64,000 nucleotides of DNA from an uncultured Cellulophaga sp. (GCA_947492955.1 CANLOV010000003.1:276592-340591), one strand, 5' to 3'. Shown: positions 31,518-42,834, counted from the first letter of the stretch. Notes: generated from the sequence alone by a model not told the origin. Made by a program: numbers and translations.

Positions 31518-32411
31518 ATGAACAAAAATTTAAAAACATCAGTTGGTAATATATATTTCTCATGGAAAAAAACGCTATGGTTATATTTTATAATGATACC
31601 TGTGTTATTTATTGATTTTTCATCTGTTACTATATATGATTATATCTTAATGTTTTGTCTTATGGTATTAACAGTAGGGATTGGTCATTCAGTAGGACTA
31701 CATAGAGGCATTATTCACAAATCTTATAAAACTTCAAAAACTTTTAGGAAAGTTAGTCTATATCTATTTGTTTTAACAGGACTAGGTAGCCCTTTAACTT
31801 GGTTAAAACAACATTATTATAGAGATTATTGGCAAAACAGAAATGACTGTCCAAAATATTTTCAGTACAAACACTCCTTATTTACTGACTATTTTTGGAA
31901 TCTTCATTTACAATTTGTTCCAAAAAAAATAAGTCTATATAGTATCCCAAAAGAAGACATAGAAGACATTACAATAGTATGGCTACATAAAACTTGGTAT
32001 ATATACTATTTTGGTTTTATGATTACAATCTATTTCCTTCTTGGCTTCAATAGTATGTTAATAGCTGCTTCTTTAAGAACCAGTACAATAATACTAGGAC
32101 ATTGGTATATTGGATATGCTTCTCACAAATATGGATATTCTAGATATAAAATAAAAAATGCAGATGAGAGCGGGTATAATGATGTTTTACTTGGACTTAT
32201 TTCTTTTGGAGAAGGCTTTCATAATAACCATCATTCGCACCCTGGCTCTGCAAAATTTTCAATGAAATGGTACGAAATGGATTTTGGTTGGGTATTAGTT
32301 TGGATACTAAATAAATTAAGATTAATAAGCAACATAAAAACTCACAAAAAAACATTAAAGGTTAATGCTGTAGTACACAAAAATATAAATTGGCAATTAC
32401 CTTGGAATTAA
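31518..32411 (+). CDS. fatty acid desaturase family protein
   Basis: HSVGLHRGIIH and GEGFHNNHHSHPGSAKF His boxes in a TM-rich protein. Confidence 0.85.
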   Translation: MNKNLKTSVGNIYFSWKKTLWLYFIMIPVLFIDFSSVTIYDYILMFCLMVLTVGIGHSVGLHRGIIHKSYKTSKTFRKVSLYLFVLTGLGSPLTWLKQHYYRDYWQNRNDCPKYFQYKHSLFTDYFWNLHLQFVPKKISLYSIPKEDIEDITIVWLHKTWYIYYFGFMITIYFLLGFNSMLIAASLRTSTIILGHWYIGYASHKYGYSRYKIKNADESGYNDVLLGLISFGEGFHNNHHSHPGSAKFSMKWYEMDFGWVLVWILNKLRLISNIKTHKKTLKVNAVVHKNINWQLPWN

Positions 32412-32431
32412 ACTTTCTTAAATTAAAAACT

Positions 32432-33331
32432 ATGAACAAAATAATAATTGCAGGTGGTAGCGGCTTTTTAGGTAACGTTTTGGAAAACTATTTTACTAAA
32501 AAACAATACAATGTTATAATATTAACACGTAGCCCTAAACGAAAAAATGAGGTGTTTTGGGATGCTATTAATTTGGGAAAATGGACTAAAGAATTAGAGA
32601 ATGCTCAAATCCTGATTAATCTTACTGGAAAATCAGTTGATTGTCGGTATACAGAAAAAAACAAAAAAGAAATCTACAACTCTAGAATAAATGCTACTAA
32701 AGTACTTGGTACTGCTATAAACTTATGTAAAAGCCCACCAAATCTATGGCTTAACTCATCTACAGCAACCATATACAAACATTCTTTAGAGAAAGAAATG
32801 ACGGAAGAAAATGGAGATATAGGTAATGATTTTTCTATGAACATTGCTAAATCTTGGGAAAATACATTCTACAGCATAACTAATTCTAACACCAGAAAAA
32901 TAGCTTTGCGAACGTCTATTGTTTTAGGAAAAAATGGTGGAGCACTTACTCCTCTTAAAAAATTAACAAAATTAGGCTTAGGAGGAAAACAAGGCTCTGG
33001 AAAACAAAAAGTAAGCTGGATTCATGAATTAGATTTTGCCAGAGCTATACATTTTTTAATACAAAAAGATAATCTTAAAGGCAACTTTAACCTATCGGTT
33101 AAAAGCCCTACCAATAACAAAACCTTAATGAAAAAATTAAGGGAAATTTTAAAAAACCCTTTTGGTATTAATCATCCTATAGGATTATTAAAATTTGGAG
33201 CAAAACTTATCGGAACCGAAACAGAACTTGTTTTAAAAAGTAGAAATGTAATTCCAAAGCGATTATTAGACAACGGATTTAAATTTACGCACGATAATTT
33301 AGAATTAGCATTGATTGATTTACTTAAATAA
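32432..33331 (+). CDS. TIGR01777-type NAD(P)-binding epimerase
   Basis: IIIAGGSGFLGNVL, INLTGKSVDCRYTEKNKKEIYNSR, RTSIVLGKNGGAL. Confidence 0.9.
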   Translation: MNKIIIAGGSGFLGNVLENYFTKKQYNVIILTRSPKRKNEVFWDAINLGKWTKELENAQILINLTGKSVDCRYTEKNKKEIYNSRINATKVLGTAINLCKSPPNLWLNSSTATIYKHSLEKEMTEENGDIGNDFSMNIAKSWENTFYSITNSNTRKIALRTSIVLGKNGGALTPLKKLTKLGLGGKQGSGKQKVSWIHELDFARAIHFLIQKDNLKGNFNLSVKSPTNNKTLMKKLREILKNPFGINHPIGLLKFGAKLIGTETELVLKSRNVIPKRLLDNGFKFTHDNLELALIDLLK

Positions 33332-33337
33332 AATATC

Positions 33338-34213
33338 ATGAAAACCACAACAATCACTTTTCAAGAAAAACTAGAAAAAACTAAACTAGAAATGGTAGAT
33401 TTCTATAATGGTGCTACCGAAGATTATAAGTACTGGAGCAAAGACTTTAATATGCATTTTGGGTATTTTAATTTATTTAAAACAAACCTGTTTAAAAGAG
33501 ATACTATGCTTAATGAAATGAACAATCAGGTTTTAAAAAGATTAGAGCTACCACAAAACAAAGCTCTCTTAGCAGATTTAGGTTGTGGTATGGGTGGCGC
33601 TATGCGTTACATGTTAAAAAAGAAGAAAAAATTAGCAGCCTTTGGAGTTACCTTATCCGATTTTCAGGTTAAAAAAGGAAACGAATTATTAAAAAATTAC
33701 AATGGAACAATCGTAAAAGAAAATTACAATAATACTTCGTTCTCTTCTGAAATGTTTAATGCTGCTATAGCTATTGAAAGTTTTTGTCATTCTGGTCACA
33801 GCGAAAAATCATTTAAAGAAGCGTACAGAATATTAAAACCTAATGGAAAATTTGTAATTGCCGATGCTTTTCTAAAAAAAGAAGAAACAGAACTTTGTTA
33901 TGGGGGAAATTTAGCTTACCAAAAATTGTGTAACCATTGGAGCTTAGAAAAATTAGGAAATATAAATACAGTAGTACAACAACTAAAAAAACAAGGGTTT
34001 AAGAAAGTAATAATAGAAGATATTTCTTTTAGAGTTGCTCCATCCGTATTACATGTTCCTTTTGCTATCATTGGGTTTATTTTTAAAGGATTACTCGGTT
34101 ATAATTCTTTAAAACAAGAAAGTTTACATAACTTAAAAGGTTCTTTTTATGCACTCCTATCTGGTTTACATATGCGAAGTTTTGGATATTATATAGTTAC
34201 TTGCACTAAATAA
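33338..34213 (+). CDS. SAM-dependent methyltransferase
   Basis: LLADLGCGMGGAMRYML, AAIAIESFCHSGHSEKSFKEAYRILKPNGKFVIAD. Confidence 0.88.
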   Translation: MKTTTITFQEKLEKTKLEMVDFYNGATEDYKYWSKDFNMHFGYFNLFKTNLFKRDTMLNEMNNQVLKRLELPQNKALLADLGCGMGGAMRYMLKKKKKLAAFGVTLSDFQVKKGNELLKNYNGTIVKENYNNTSFSSEMFNAAIAIESFCHSGHSEKSFKEAYRILKPNGKFVIADAFLKKEETELCYGGNLAYQKLCNHWSLEKLGNINTVVQQLKKQGFKKVIIEDISFRVAPSVLHVPFAIIGFIFKGLLGYNSLKQESLHNLKGSFYALLSGLHMRSFGYYIVTCTK

Positions 34214-34378
34214 ATAAAACATTAGGGTAATAAAATTCCATATAACAAGTTTATTTATTAATAATATTAAAATAATGTCTTCTATTTTGTGAAGGTTCTG
34301 TGATACATGTTTTTTTTATTTGTATAATACATATGGTACATCATTTAAAAAAATTATATTTGATTTAGTAAATACACT

Positions 34379-34933
34379 ATGAGCAAACACCGATTAAATC
34401 CAGATACATGGATAGATTTATATGCAGATTACCTTTTTAACTATGCTGTATCTAGAGTTAATGATGCAGAAATTGCTAAGGATTTAGTACAAGAAACTTT
34501 CTTTGCTGGATTAAAATCTGCTAAAAACTTTAAAGGTGATGCTGCTGAACGTACATGGCTTATTGCTATATTAAAACGAAAAGTAATAGACCATTACAGA
34601 AAAATAAACTCTAATAAGGGTAAAGCCGAAGTTCGTATGAACTATAGCGCAGGAAGTGATTCTGAAGGAGACTGGTTAGAAGAACAAGTTGCAGACCCAT
34701 TTAGTAAACTAGAAAATAGTGCTATTGAAAATGAAGAATTAGGTTTAGCCATACAAAGTTGCCTATCAAAATTACCTAAAAAACAAAACCTAGTATTTAC
34801 CATGAAAACTATTCAAGGAATAAATACAGAAGATATTTGTAATGAGTTAGATATTAACCCGTCTAACCTGTGGGTAATGATTCATAGAGCACGAACTTCT
34901 TTGATGGATTGCCTTAATCAAAATTGGTTTTAA
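34379..34933 (+). CDS. ECF RNA polymerase sigma factor
   Basis: AEIAKDLVQETFFAGLKSAKNFKGDAAERTWLIAILKRKVIDHYRK; r4 at C-terminus. Confidence 0.93.
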   Translation: MSKHRLNPDTWIDLYADYLFNYAVSRVNDAEIAKDLVQETFFAGLKSAKNFKGDAAERTWLIAILKRKVIDHYRKINSNKGKAEVRMNYSAGSDSEGDWLEEQVADPFSKLENSAIENEELGLAIQSCLSKLPKKQNLVFTMKTIQGINTEDICNELDINPSNLWVMIHRARTSLMDCLNQNWF

Positions 34934-34935
34934 AT

Positions 34936-35169
34936 ATGATTTCTTGCGAAAAAGCAAAACACCTTTGCGATAAAAGTCAGTATAACGAATCTTCTTTATG
35001 GGAAAGAATAAAGCTTTCTATTCACCTATACACCTGTAAAGTATGTTCTAAATACAGTAAAAAAAATTCGAAACTTACAAGTTTGTGTGAACAAGCTAAT
35101 ATGTTTAATTTATCTGAAGCAGACAAAGCCGAAATGAAAAAAGTGTTTGATCAAGAAAATATTAAATAA
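34936..35169 (+). CDS. putative soluble zinc-binding (ZAS-like) anti-sigma factor
   Basis: 77 aa, MISCEKAKHLCDK...IHLYTCKVCSKY contains Hx3Cx2C; starts 2 nt after ECF stop; no TM helix. Confidence 0.7.
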   Translation: MISCEKAKHLCDKSQYNESSLWERIKLSIHLYTCKVCSKYSKKNSKLTSLCEQANMFNLSEADKAEMKKVFDQENIK

Positions 35170-35986
35170 AATAAGATAACCCTAGTATTACAGCATACCA
35201 CATAATAGGTATTGCTTCTACCCAAAAAGAAGCAAAGTATTTCTTTTTTGCATTTCCTGTCTCCAACATTAACATACCAAAAGTTAAAAATAAAATACCC
35301 TTACTTAAGGCATCTAAAATACTTACATGGTCTTTTAAAAATGTAATAAAGTAAAATGCCACAGTTATAAAAGCTCCAAATATTTTAGTTTTTGTTGCCC
35401 CATAGCGTTGTGGTATAGTTCGCAGTTCTGGCGCATCATACTGTAAATCTCTTATCTCAAAAGGTATTAATAATACCAATACCAATATAAAACGTTGTAT
35501 AGCTTCTACTATAACATCCCAATAAACAATATCTTTAGCTGCTATAACTGGTAAAATTACGGTGGCACCAGACCATACTAATGCTACAATAAAAACTTTT
35601 AAGCCTCCTAAGCTTCTTAAGTTTTTTGCCTTAGGTAAAATTGGCAACGTATATAAACCAACATATAATACCAAACCAATAATTACTAACCATGTGTTGT
35701 ATGTTAAAAACCAACCATAGTAAAGTGCAATAGCTAAAGCAATAAAACTTACAAATTGTATATTCTTATGGTATTTATTGGCAACTAAAATATATTTTTT
35801 TGCCTCTACTCCATATTTAATAAAATTATAACTAGCTATAGTCCCAAAAAACAGAAAATAAGCCAAATTTTTATCCATAGATATTTCTAACAGATAAGTA
35901 GAAATATAGGCTAATGAATATACAGATAAGGCTACGTGTATACTTGCGTCAATATAAAAATCAAAAAACTTTTTAAGTAGGCTCAC
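35162..35986 (-). CDS. UbiA prenyltransferase-like integral membrane protein
   Basis: Multi-TM; 'PFEIRDLQYDAPELRTIPQRYG' resembles the second UbiA Asp motif. Confidence 0.65.
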   Translation of the reverse strand: MSLLKKFFDFYIDASIHVALSVYSLAYISTYLLEISMDKNLAYFLFFGTIASYNFIKYGVEAKKYILVANKYHKNIQFVSFIALAIALYYGWFLTYNTWLVIIGLVLYVGLYTLPILPKAKNLRSLGGLKVFIVALVWSGATVILPVIAAKDIVYWDVIVEAIQRFILVLVLLIPFEIRDLQYDAPELRTIPQRYGATKTKIFGAFITVAFYFITFLKDHVSILDALSKGILFLTFGMLMLETGNAKKKYFASFWVEAIPIMWYAVILGLSYFI

Positions 35987-36084
35987 CTAGTAAAAATAAT
36001 AAAACTGTTTATAACATTCGTTTTTAGTTAAAAACTTTAGCTCAAGTGATAGGGTATAACATTATAATAATATAATTTATTACC

Positions 36085-36092
36085 TAATTTTG
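36085..36092 (+). promoter_or_regulatory. candidate -7 element TAATTTTG upstream of gcvP
   Basis: TAnnTTTG match 37 nt before the ATG. Confidence 0.35.
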
Positions 36093-36129
36093 TCCTTTAT
36101 TTATTATAGACAAGATAACGCTTAAAATT

Positions 36130-38979
36130 ATGAGAACAGACGTGTTTGCATCTCGCCATATTGGTATTTCTGAAAAAGACCTTCAGCATATGTTAAAAAC
36201 TGTTGAAGCTGAAAATTTAGAACAACTAGTATATGAAACTTTACCAGATGACATTAGGCTTAAAAGCAAGCTTAATTTACCAGAGGCAATGAGCGAACAC
36301 GAGTTTTTATCTCATATAAAAACGCTTTCTAATAAAAATAGTGTTTTTAAATCTTACATAGGCTTGGGTTACCATGAAAGTATAACACCATCTGTAATTA
36401 AGAGAAATATCTTAGAAAACCCAGGATGGTATACTGCCTACACGCCTTACCAAGCAGAAATTGCTCAAGGTAGATTAGAGGCCTTATTAAATTTCCAAAC
36501 CATGGTTTGTGACCTTACTGGAATGGAACTAGCTAATGCTTCTCTTTTAGATGAAAGTACTGCTGCTGCAGAAGCTATGAATATGCTTTTTGATGTAAGA
36601 AGTCGTGATCAAAAGAAAAATAAGGTTTCAAAATTCTTTATATCAGAAGATTTATTACCGCAAACAATTTCTTTATTACAAACACGTGCTATTCCTTTAG
36701 GTATAGAATTAATAATTGGTAAGCACGATACAATAACATTAGACACTTCTTTTTTTGGTGCTTTGTTACAATACCCAGGAAAACACGGTCAGGTTTTCGA
36801 TTATGCTTCCTTTGTAATAGCTGCAAATGAAAAAGGAGTTAAAGTTGCTGTTGCTGCAGATATATTAAGTTTAACATTATTAACTCCTCCAGGAGAATTT
36901 GGAGCCGATGTTGTTGTAGGTACTACACAACGTTTTGGAATTCCTTTAGGATATGGAGGCCCTCATGCAGCTTTTTTTGCTACAAAAGAAGCTTATAAAC
37001 GTAGTATCCCAGGAAGAATTATTGGTGTAACCAAAGATGTAGATGGCAAAACTGCGCTACGCATGGCTTTACAAACACGCGAACAGCATATAAAAAGAGA
37101 CAAAGCCACTTCTAATATATGTACCGCACAAGTATTATTAGCTGTAATGGCAGGTATGTATGCCGTATATCATGGACCAAAAGGCCTAGCGTATATTGCT
37201 AATAAAGTACATACTGCTACAACTACATTAGCTGCCGCATTAAATAGATTAGGATTTAAACAAAAAAACAGCAGCTATTTTGATACTCTTTTAATTGAAG
37301 TTGAAGCTGATATATTGAAAACCACAGCAGAAAAAAATAAAATTAACTTTAATTATGTAGATAAAAACCATGTTTCTATTTCATTAAATGAAGCTGTTGG
37401 TTTAAATGAAATAAATAAAATTGTAGATTGTTTTGAACAAGCATTTAATGTACAAGATATTACGATAACAGAATTTGTTTCTACTACTAGTATTCCCGAA
37501 AATATTCAGAGAAAAACTGCATATCTACAAAGTCCTGTATTTAATTCGCATCATTCAGAAACAGAATTAATGCGCTACATAAAAAAATTAGAGCGCAAAG
37601 ATTTAGCATTAAATCATTCTATGATTTCTTTAGGATCATGCACCATGAAATTAAATGCGGCTTCAGAAATGCTTCCTTTAAGCTGGGCGCAATGGGGAAA
37701 TATACACCCTTTTGTTCCTATTGAACAAGCAGAAGGCTACCAAATCGTATTAAAAGAATTAGAAGAGCAACTCAATGTAATTACTGGTTTTGCTGGTACC
37801 TCACTACAACCAAATTCGGGAGCACAAGGAGAATACGCTGGTTTAATGACTATTAGAGCCTATCACGAATCTAGACACGAAAAACATAGAAACATTTGTC
37901 TTATTCCTGCTTCTGCACATGGTACCAACCCTGCATCTGCAGTAATGGCAGGTATGAAAGTTGTTGTTACAAAAACTGACGAAAAAGGAAATATAGATGT
38001 TAACGATTTAAAAGAAAAAGCATTATTACACGCAAATAATTTAGCGGCTTTAATGATAACATATCCTTCTACACATGGTGTATACGAATCTTCTATAAAA
38101 GAAATTACTAAACTTATCCATGATAATGGCGGACAAGTTTATATGGATGGTGCTAATATGAATGCCCAAGTAGGATTAACAAACCCTGCAACTATCGGTG
38201 CAGATGTCTGCCATTTAAATTTACATAAAACATTTGCAATACCGCACGGAGGTGGCGGACCGGGTGTAGGCCCTATATGTGTTGCAGAACAATTAGTTCC
38301 CTTTTTACCTGGAAATCCTGTTATAAAAACTGGAGGAGAAAAAGCAATAACTGCTATTTCTGCTGCACCATGGGGTAGCGCTTTAGCCTGTTTAATATCT
38401 TACGGATACATTAAAATGTTAGGAGAAAAAGGCCTAACACAAGCAACAACTATAGCCATCTTAAATGCTAATTACATAAAGAATAGACTTAATGGTAAGT
38501 TTAATGTGCTTTATACTGGAGAAATGGGTAGAGCTGCCCATGAAATGATTATTGATTGCAGACCATTTAAGCAAAATGGCATAGAGGTTAGTGATATTGC
38601 TAAGCGCTTAATGGATTATGGTTTTCATGCTCCTACAGTTTCTTTTCCTGTAGCCGGCACTTTAATGATAGAACCTACAGAAAGTGAAAATTTAGCAGAA
38701 TTAGATCGTTTCTGTGATGCCATGATTTCTATAAGACACGAGATTGATGAAACATATTCTAATGACAGTAATAATGTTTTAAAAAATGCGCCTCATACTT
38801 TAGAAATGATAACAAACGATACTTGGGATTTTCCGTATAGCAGACAAAAAGCAGCTTTTCCATTACCTTATGTTTTAGAAAATAAGTTTTGGCCTTCTGT
38901 AAGAAGAGTTGATGATGCCTATGGCGATCGTAATTTAATATGTACTTGTACTCCTATTGAAGCATATATAGAGGCATAA
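36130..38979 (+). CDS. gcvP: glycine dehydrogenase (aminomethyl-transferring)
   Basis: [51 protein letters not shown] (PLP Lys). Confidence 0.98.
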   Translation: MRTDVFASRHIGISEKDLQHMLKTVEAENLEQLVYETLPDDIRLKSKLNLPEAMSEHEFLSHIKTLSNKNSVFKSYIGLGYHESITPSVIKRNILENPGWYTAYTPYQAEIAQGRLEALLNFQTMVCDLTGMELANASLLDESTAAAEAMNMLFDVRSRDQKKNKVSKFFISEDLLPQTISLLQTRAIPLGIELIIGKHDTITLDTSFFGALLQYPGKHGQVFDYASFVIAANEKGVKVAVAADILSLTLLTPPGEFGADVVVGTTQRFGIPLGYGGPHAAFFATKEAYKRSIPGRIIGVTKDVDGKTALRMALQTREQHIKRDKATSNICTAQVLLAVMAGMYAVYHGPKGLAYIANKVHTATTTLAAALNRLGFKQKNSSYFDTLLIEVEADILKTTAEKNKINFNYVDKNHVSISLNEAVGLNEINKIVDCFEQAFNVQDITITEFVSTTSIPENIQRKTAYLQSPVFNSHHSETELMRYIKKLERKDLALNHSMISLGSCTMKLNAASEMLPLSWAQWGNIHPFVPIEQAEGYQIVLKELEEQLNVITGFAGTSLQPNSGAQGEYAGLMTIRAYHESRHEKHRNICLIPASAHGTNPASAVMAGMKVVVTKTDEKGNIDVNDLKEKALLHANNLAALMITYPSTHGVYESSIKEITKLIHDNGGQVYMDGANMNAQVGLTNPATIGADVCHLNLHKTFAIPHGGGGPGVGPICVAEQLVPFLPGNPVIKTGGEKAITAISAAPWGSALACLISYGYIKMLGEKGLTQATTIAILNANYIKNRLNGKFNVLYTGEMGRAAHEMIIDCRPFKQNGIEVSDIAKRLMDYGFHAPTVSFPVAGTLMIEPTESENLAELDRFCDAMISIRHEIDETYSNDSNNVLKNAPHTLEMITNDTWDFPYSRQKAAFPLPYVLENKFWPSVRRVDDAYGDRNLICTCTPIEAYIEA

Positions 38980-39006
38980 AAACACTCTAAAAGCAATAAT
39001 CACAAG

Positions 39007-39036
39007 CCTTTCTTAATTATAAGAAAGGTTTTTTTA
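39007..39036 (+). terminator. rho-independent terminator after gcvP
   Basis: CCTTTCTTA-ATTA-TAAGAAAGG followed by T-run. Confidence 0.85.
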
Positions 39037-39147
39037 TTTAAGAATAAATTAGAGGTTATTTATTGAACATCGTAATAGCGACCTAGAAAAATTTAACTTT
39101 TAAACTCATTACACTATATTGTATAAGCTAAACCAATATTTAAATTT

Positions 39148-40206
39148 ATGACCATAGGTATCACAGGAACTGGTTCTTACATACCGAAAAATGCAACCAA
39201 AAACGAAGATTTTTTAGAACATCATTTTTTAAATGAAGACGGGTCTCCTTTTAAAAATTCTAATGATGTTATTATTAAAAAATTTAAAGTAATTACGGGG
39301 ATATCAGAAAGACGATATGCTTCTGATAATTTAGATACCTCTGACTTAGGTTTTTTAGCTTCTGAAAAAGCTATTGCTGCTGCTAATATCGATAAAGAAG
39401 AGTTAGACTATATTATTTTTGCTCATAATTTTGGAGATGTTTCTCATAATAAAACGCAAGGAGATACTTTACCAAGTTTAGCCACTCGTGTTAAACACTT
39501 ATTACAAATTAAAAATCCAAAATGCGTAGCCTACGATTTATTATTTGGATGCCCTGGTTGGGTAGAAGGTATTATACAAGCTAATGCATTTATTAAAAGT
39601 GGTATTGCTAAAAAATGTCTTGTAATTGGTGCAGAAACCCTATCTAGAGTAGTAGACAAAAATGATAGAGATAGTATGATTTTTTCTGATGGTGCAGGAG
39701 CAGTTATTGTAGAAGCAAATCCTGGTTCTGGCGAAATTCTTGGTCATAATTCTGCTACCTATGCTAACGAAGAAGCCAACTATCTTTTTTTTGGAGAAGG
39801 CTACAATACAAACAATAAAAAAGATACACGGTATATAAAAATGCTTGGCAGAAAAATATACGAGTTCGCAATTACCCATGTACCTAAAGCTATGGCAGAT
39901 TGTATAGATAATTGCAACGTAGCTATTTCTGATGTAAAAAAAATATTTATTCATCAGGCAAATGAAAAAATGGACCAAGCTATTGTAGCTCGTTTTTACA
40001 AGCTATATAATTTAGAAATGCCAGAGAATATAATGCCCATGAATATTAATAAACTAGGGAATAGTTCTGTAGCAACGGTGCCTACTTTATTTGATATGGT
40101 AAAAAGAGGCGAAATAGAAAATCACCATCTAAATAAAGGAGACATTGTTATATTTGCTAGTGTAGGAGCAGGTATGAACATTAATGCTATCGCATATAAA
40201 TATTAA
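39148..40206 (+). CDS. 3-oxoacyl-ACP synthase III-like (FabH/KAS III) protein
   Basis: GITGTGSYIPKN, AYDLLFGCPGWVEG (active Cys), FIHQANEKM, NKLGNSSVATVPTL. Confidence 0.88.
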   Translation: MTIGITGTGSYIPKNATKNEDFLEHHFLNEDGSPFKNSNDVIIKKFKVITGISERRYASDNLDTSDLGFLASEKAIAAANIDKEELDYIIFAHNFGDVSHNKTQGDTLPSLATRVKHLLQIKNPKCVAYDLLFGCPGWVEGIIQANAFIKSGIAKKCLVIGAETLSRVVDKNDRDSMIFSDGAGAVIVEANPGSGEILGHNSATYANEEANYLFFGEGYNTNNKKDTRYIKMLGRKIYEFAITHVPKAMADCIDNCNVAISDVKKIFIHQANEKMDQAIVARFYKLYNLEMPENIMPMNINKLGNSSVATVPTLFDMVKRGEIENHHLNKGDIVIFASVGAGMNINAIAYKY

Positions 40207-40207
40207 A

Positions 40208-40735
40208 ATGTACGAAAATAATTTCCCAAATAAACGTTTTAAAAACACGTTAAATTTTATTCAAAAACACATTTCTGACAAAGAAACCATATTAGATTTA
40301 GGAGTAGAAAATCCTTTTTCTAAAATAATGGTATCTGAAGGTTATAAAGTAACCAATACAAAAGGAGAAGACTTAGATATAGATTTTTCTTCTGTTACTA
40401 ATGCTAAGGAAGATGTGGTTACTGCTTTAGAAATTTTTGAACATCTTATTGCTCCTTATAATATTTTAAAAGAAATTAAGGCAGATAAACTTATTACTAG
40501 TATTCCTTTACGCCTATGGTTTTCTCCTGCATATAAAAGTAAAACAGACCCTTGGGATAGGCATTATCATGAGTTCGAAGATTGGCAGTTTAATTGGCTT
40601 TTAGAAAAAGCTGGTTGGGAAATAAAAGATACTGCTAAATGGACAAACCCTGTGAAAAAAATAGGGCTTAGACCCTTATTAAGGCTTTTTACAAACAGAT
40701 ATTATATTGTTTACGCTGAGCGAAAAAAATCCTAA
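40208..40735 (+). CDS. class I SAM-dependent methyltransferase-like protein
   Basis: TILDLGVENPFSKIM...DVVTALEIFEHLIAPYNILKEI. Confidence 0.8.
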   Translation: MYENNFPNKRFKNTLNFIQKHISDKETILDLGVENPFSKIMVSEGYKVTNTKGEDLDIDFSSVTNAKEDVVTALEIFEHLIAPYNILKEIKADKLITSIPLRLWFSPAYKSKTDPWDRHYHEFEDWQFNWLLEKAGWEIKDTAKWTNPVKKIGLRPLLRLFTNRYYIVYAERKKS

Positions 40736-40752
40736 CTTTTTTATCAATACAA

Positions 40753-41490
40753 ATGAAAAAAGTAATTTTAATAACTGGTGCAAGCAAAGGAATTGGAAAA
40801 GCAATCGCTTTAGAGTTAGCACTAAATAATTATACGATTTGTATCAATTACAAAAGTGACAAAACAAAAGCCAAAGAAGTAGCTAATGAAATTCTAAAAA
40901 ATGGTGGTGAAGCTACAATTATTAAAGCAGATATATCAATAGAAGAAGAGGTTCTCAGTTTATTTAATGCAATTGACAAAAAATATGGCAGATTAGATGG
41001 TTTAGTGAATAATGCTGGTATCTTAACTAAGAAATCTCCTCTTTCTCAGATGACAGCAGATAGAATAAATAATATATTTAAAACAAATGTTATCGGTTCA
41101 TTTTTATGCTCAAGAGAAGCTATTAAAAGAATGTCTATAAAGTACGGTGGAAATGGCGGCGGAATTGTAAATATATCTTCTGGAGCTTCAAAATCGGGAT
41201 CTCCAAATGAATATATTGATTATGCAGCAACTAAAGGAGCTATTGATACATTTACAGTCGGATTAGCAAAAGAAATTGCAAGTGAACATATTCGTGTAAA
41301 TGCAATTAGACCCGGTTTTATAGATACCAATATTCATAAAATCCCTAATAGATTAGAAACAATAAAATCTACTATTCCAATGGAACGTATAGGAGAACCA
41401 AAAGAAATTGCTAATGCTGTTTTATGGCTATTGTCCAACAAATCGTCTTATACTACAGGAGCAATTATTGATGTAGCTGGCGGGAAATAA
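40753..41490 (+). CDS. SDR family oxidoreductase (FabG-like)
   Basis: ITGASKGIGKAIA, LVNNAGIL, YAATKGAI (YxxxK). Confidence 0.93.
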   Translation: MKKVILITGASKGIGKAIALELALNNYTICINYKSDKTKAKEVANEILKNGGEATIIKADISIEEEVLSLFNAIDKKYGRLDGLVNNAGILTKKSPLSQMTADRINNIFKTNVIGSFLCSREAIKRMSIKYGGNGGGIVNISSGASKSGSPNEYIDYAATKGAIDTFTVGLAKEIASEHIRVNAIRPGFIDTNIHKIPNRLETIKSTIPMERIGEPKEIANAVLWLLSNKSSYTTGAIIDVAGGK

Positions 41491-41493
41491 ATT

Positions 41494-42834
41494 TTAAAGC
41501 AAGTCTAAAATCATATTTTCGACTTGCTTACTATCCCATTTCGTATCAATATCTGGAAGTTGCATCACTTGTTGCATAATTTTTTCTTGCCTATCGCCAG
41601 CTGCTAATGCTTCTGCATAAGGTTTATCAGAAAAAGTAACTCTGGAATAAGCAGGAATCCATTTTTCGGGATGTTTTTTAGCAAAGTGTTTTTCTATTTT
41701 CTTTTGCAGTAAAAAATTAGCATCTGCTGTTTTACTACTCATTTCCACAAAATTTCGATAGCTTAATTCTGCAATTGCGTCTGCATTAGGTTTTCGTTCT
41801 TTTTGGTAGGCATCAAAAACCTTTTCCCAATCATCGCCATATTTTTTAATTAAAGTATTTAGCACATAAATATCTTCAAAACCAGCATTCATTCCCTGCC
41901 CATAAAAAGGAACTATCGCATGTGCAGAATCGCCTACTAAAGCAACTTTATCCCAATAAGTCCACGGGTAACATTTCATGGTTACCATAGCACTTGTAGG
42001 GTTAGAGAAGAAATCATGAATTAAATCATCAATATCATCCATTACATCAGAAAAATAGGTCGTAAAAAAGGCTTTAGCTTGCTCTTTTGTTTTTAAAGTA
42101 TCAAAAGAAACTTTTCCTTCAAAAGGCAAAAATAATGTACAAGTAAAACTTCCGTCTAAATTAGGCATGGCAATTAACATAAACTTACCTCTTGGCCATA
42201 TATGAAAAGAGTTTTTATCTAATTTATGAGAACCATCCGAATTCGGTAATATGGTTAGTTCTTTGTAGCCTACATCTATAAAATCCTGAGAATAATCGAA
42301 CCTACTACGTCGTTGCATTTTATGTCTTACTCTAGAAAAGGCTCCATCGCAACCAAATATAGCATCGTACTTATACTCTTGCCACTCTCCTTTTTCGGTT
42401 TCCCCTGTATACAATTTAGCTTCAGGCAAATTTACATCCCATACTTTTTCTTCAAATTTAAACTCTACACCAAAAGATTCTGCAAAGTCTATCATTTTTC
42501 TGTTTAGAACCCCTCTAGAAATAGACCAAATACTCTCTCCTTCTTTTCCATATTTTTGAAAATAAATTGGTTTATCTGTAACATGCATAGCCCTTTTATC
42601 TAAAGGAATAGCTATTTTTTTTATTTCATCTTCTAAACCAACATCCTTAAGGGTTTTCCACCCTCTATTACTCATCGCTAAATTTATAGATCTACCAGAA
42701 AATTGTATAGTTCTAATATCTGGTCTACGATCAAATACGGTTACTCCATGCCCTAATTTTCTTAAATAAACAGCTAATAAAGAACCTACCAATCCAGAAC
42801 CTACTATAGCAATTTTCTTTGGTGTATGTGTCAT
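41494..42834 (-). CDS. kmo: kynurenine 3-monooxygenase (FAD-dependent)
   Basis: KIAIVGSGLVGSLLAVYLRKLGHGVTVFDRRPD, RSINLAMSNRG, ALVGDSAHAIVPFYGQGMNAGFED. Confidence 0.93.
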   Translation of the reverse strand: MTHTPKKIAIVGSGLVGSLLAVYLRKLGHGVTVFDRRPDIRTIQFSGRSINLAMSNRGWKTLKDVGLEDEIKKIAIPLDKRAMHVTDKPIYFQKYGKEGESIWSISRGVLNRKMIDFAESFGVEFKFEEKVWDVNLPEAKLYTGETEKGEWQEYKYDAIFGCDGAFSRVRHKMQRRSRFDYSQDFIDVGYKELTILPNSDGSHKLDKNSFHIWPRGKFMLIAMPNLDGSFTCTLFLPFEGKVSFDTLKTKEQAKAFFTTYFSDVMDDIDDLIHDFFSNPTSAMVTMKCYPWTYWDKVALVGDSAHAIVPFYGQGMNAGFEDIYVLNTLIKKYGDDWEKVFDAYQKERKPNADAIAELSYRNFVEMSSKTADANFLLQKKIEKHFAKKHPEKWIPAYSRVTFSDKPYAEALAAGDRQEKIMQQVMQLPDIDTKWDSKQVENMILDLL

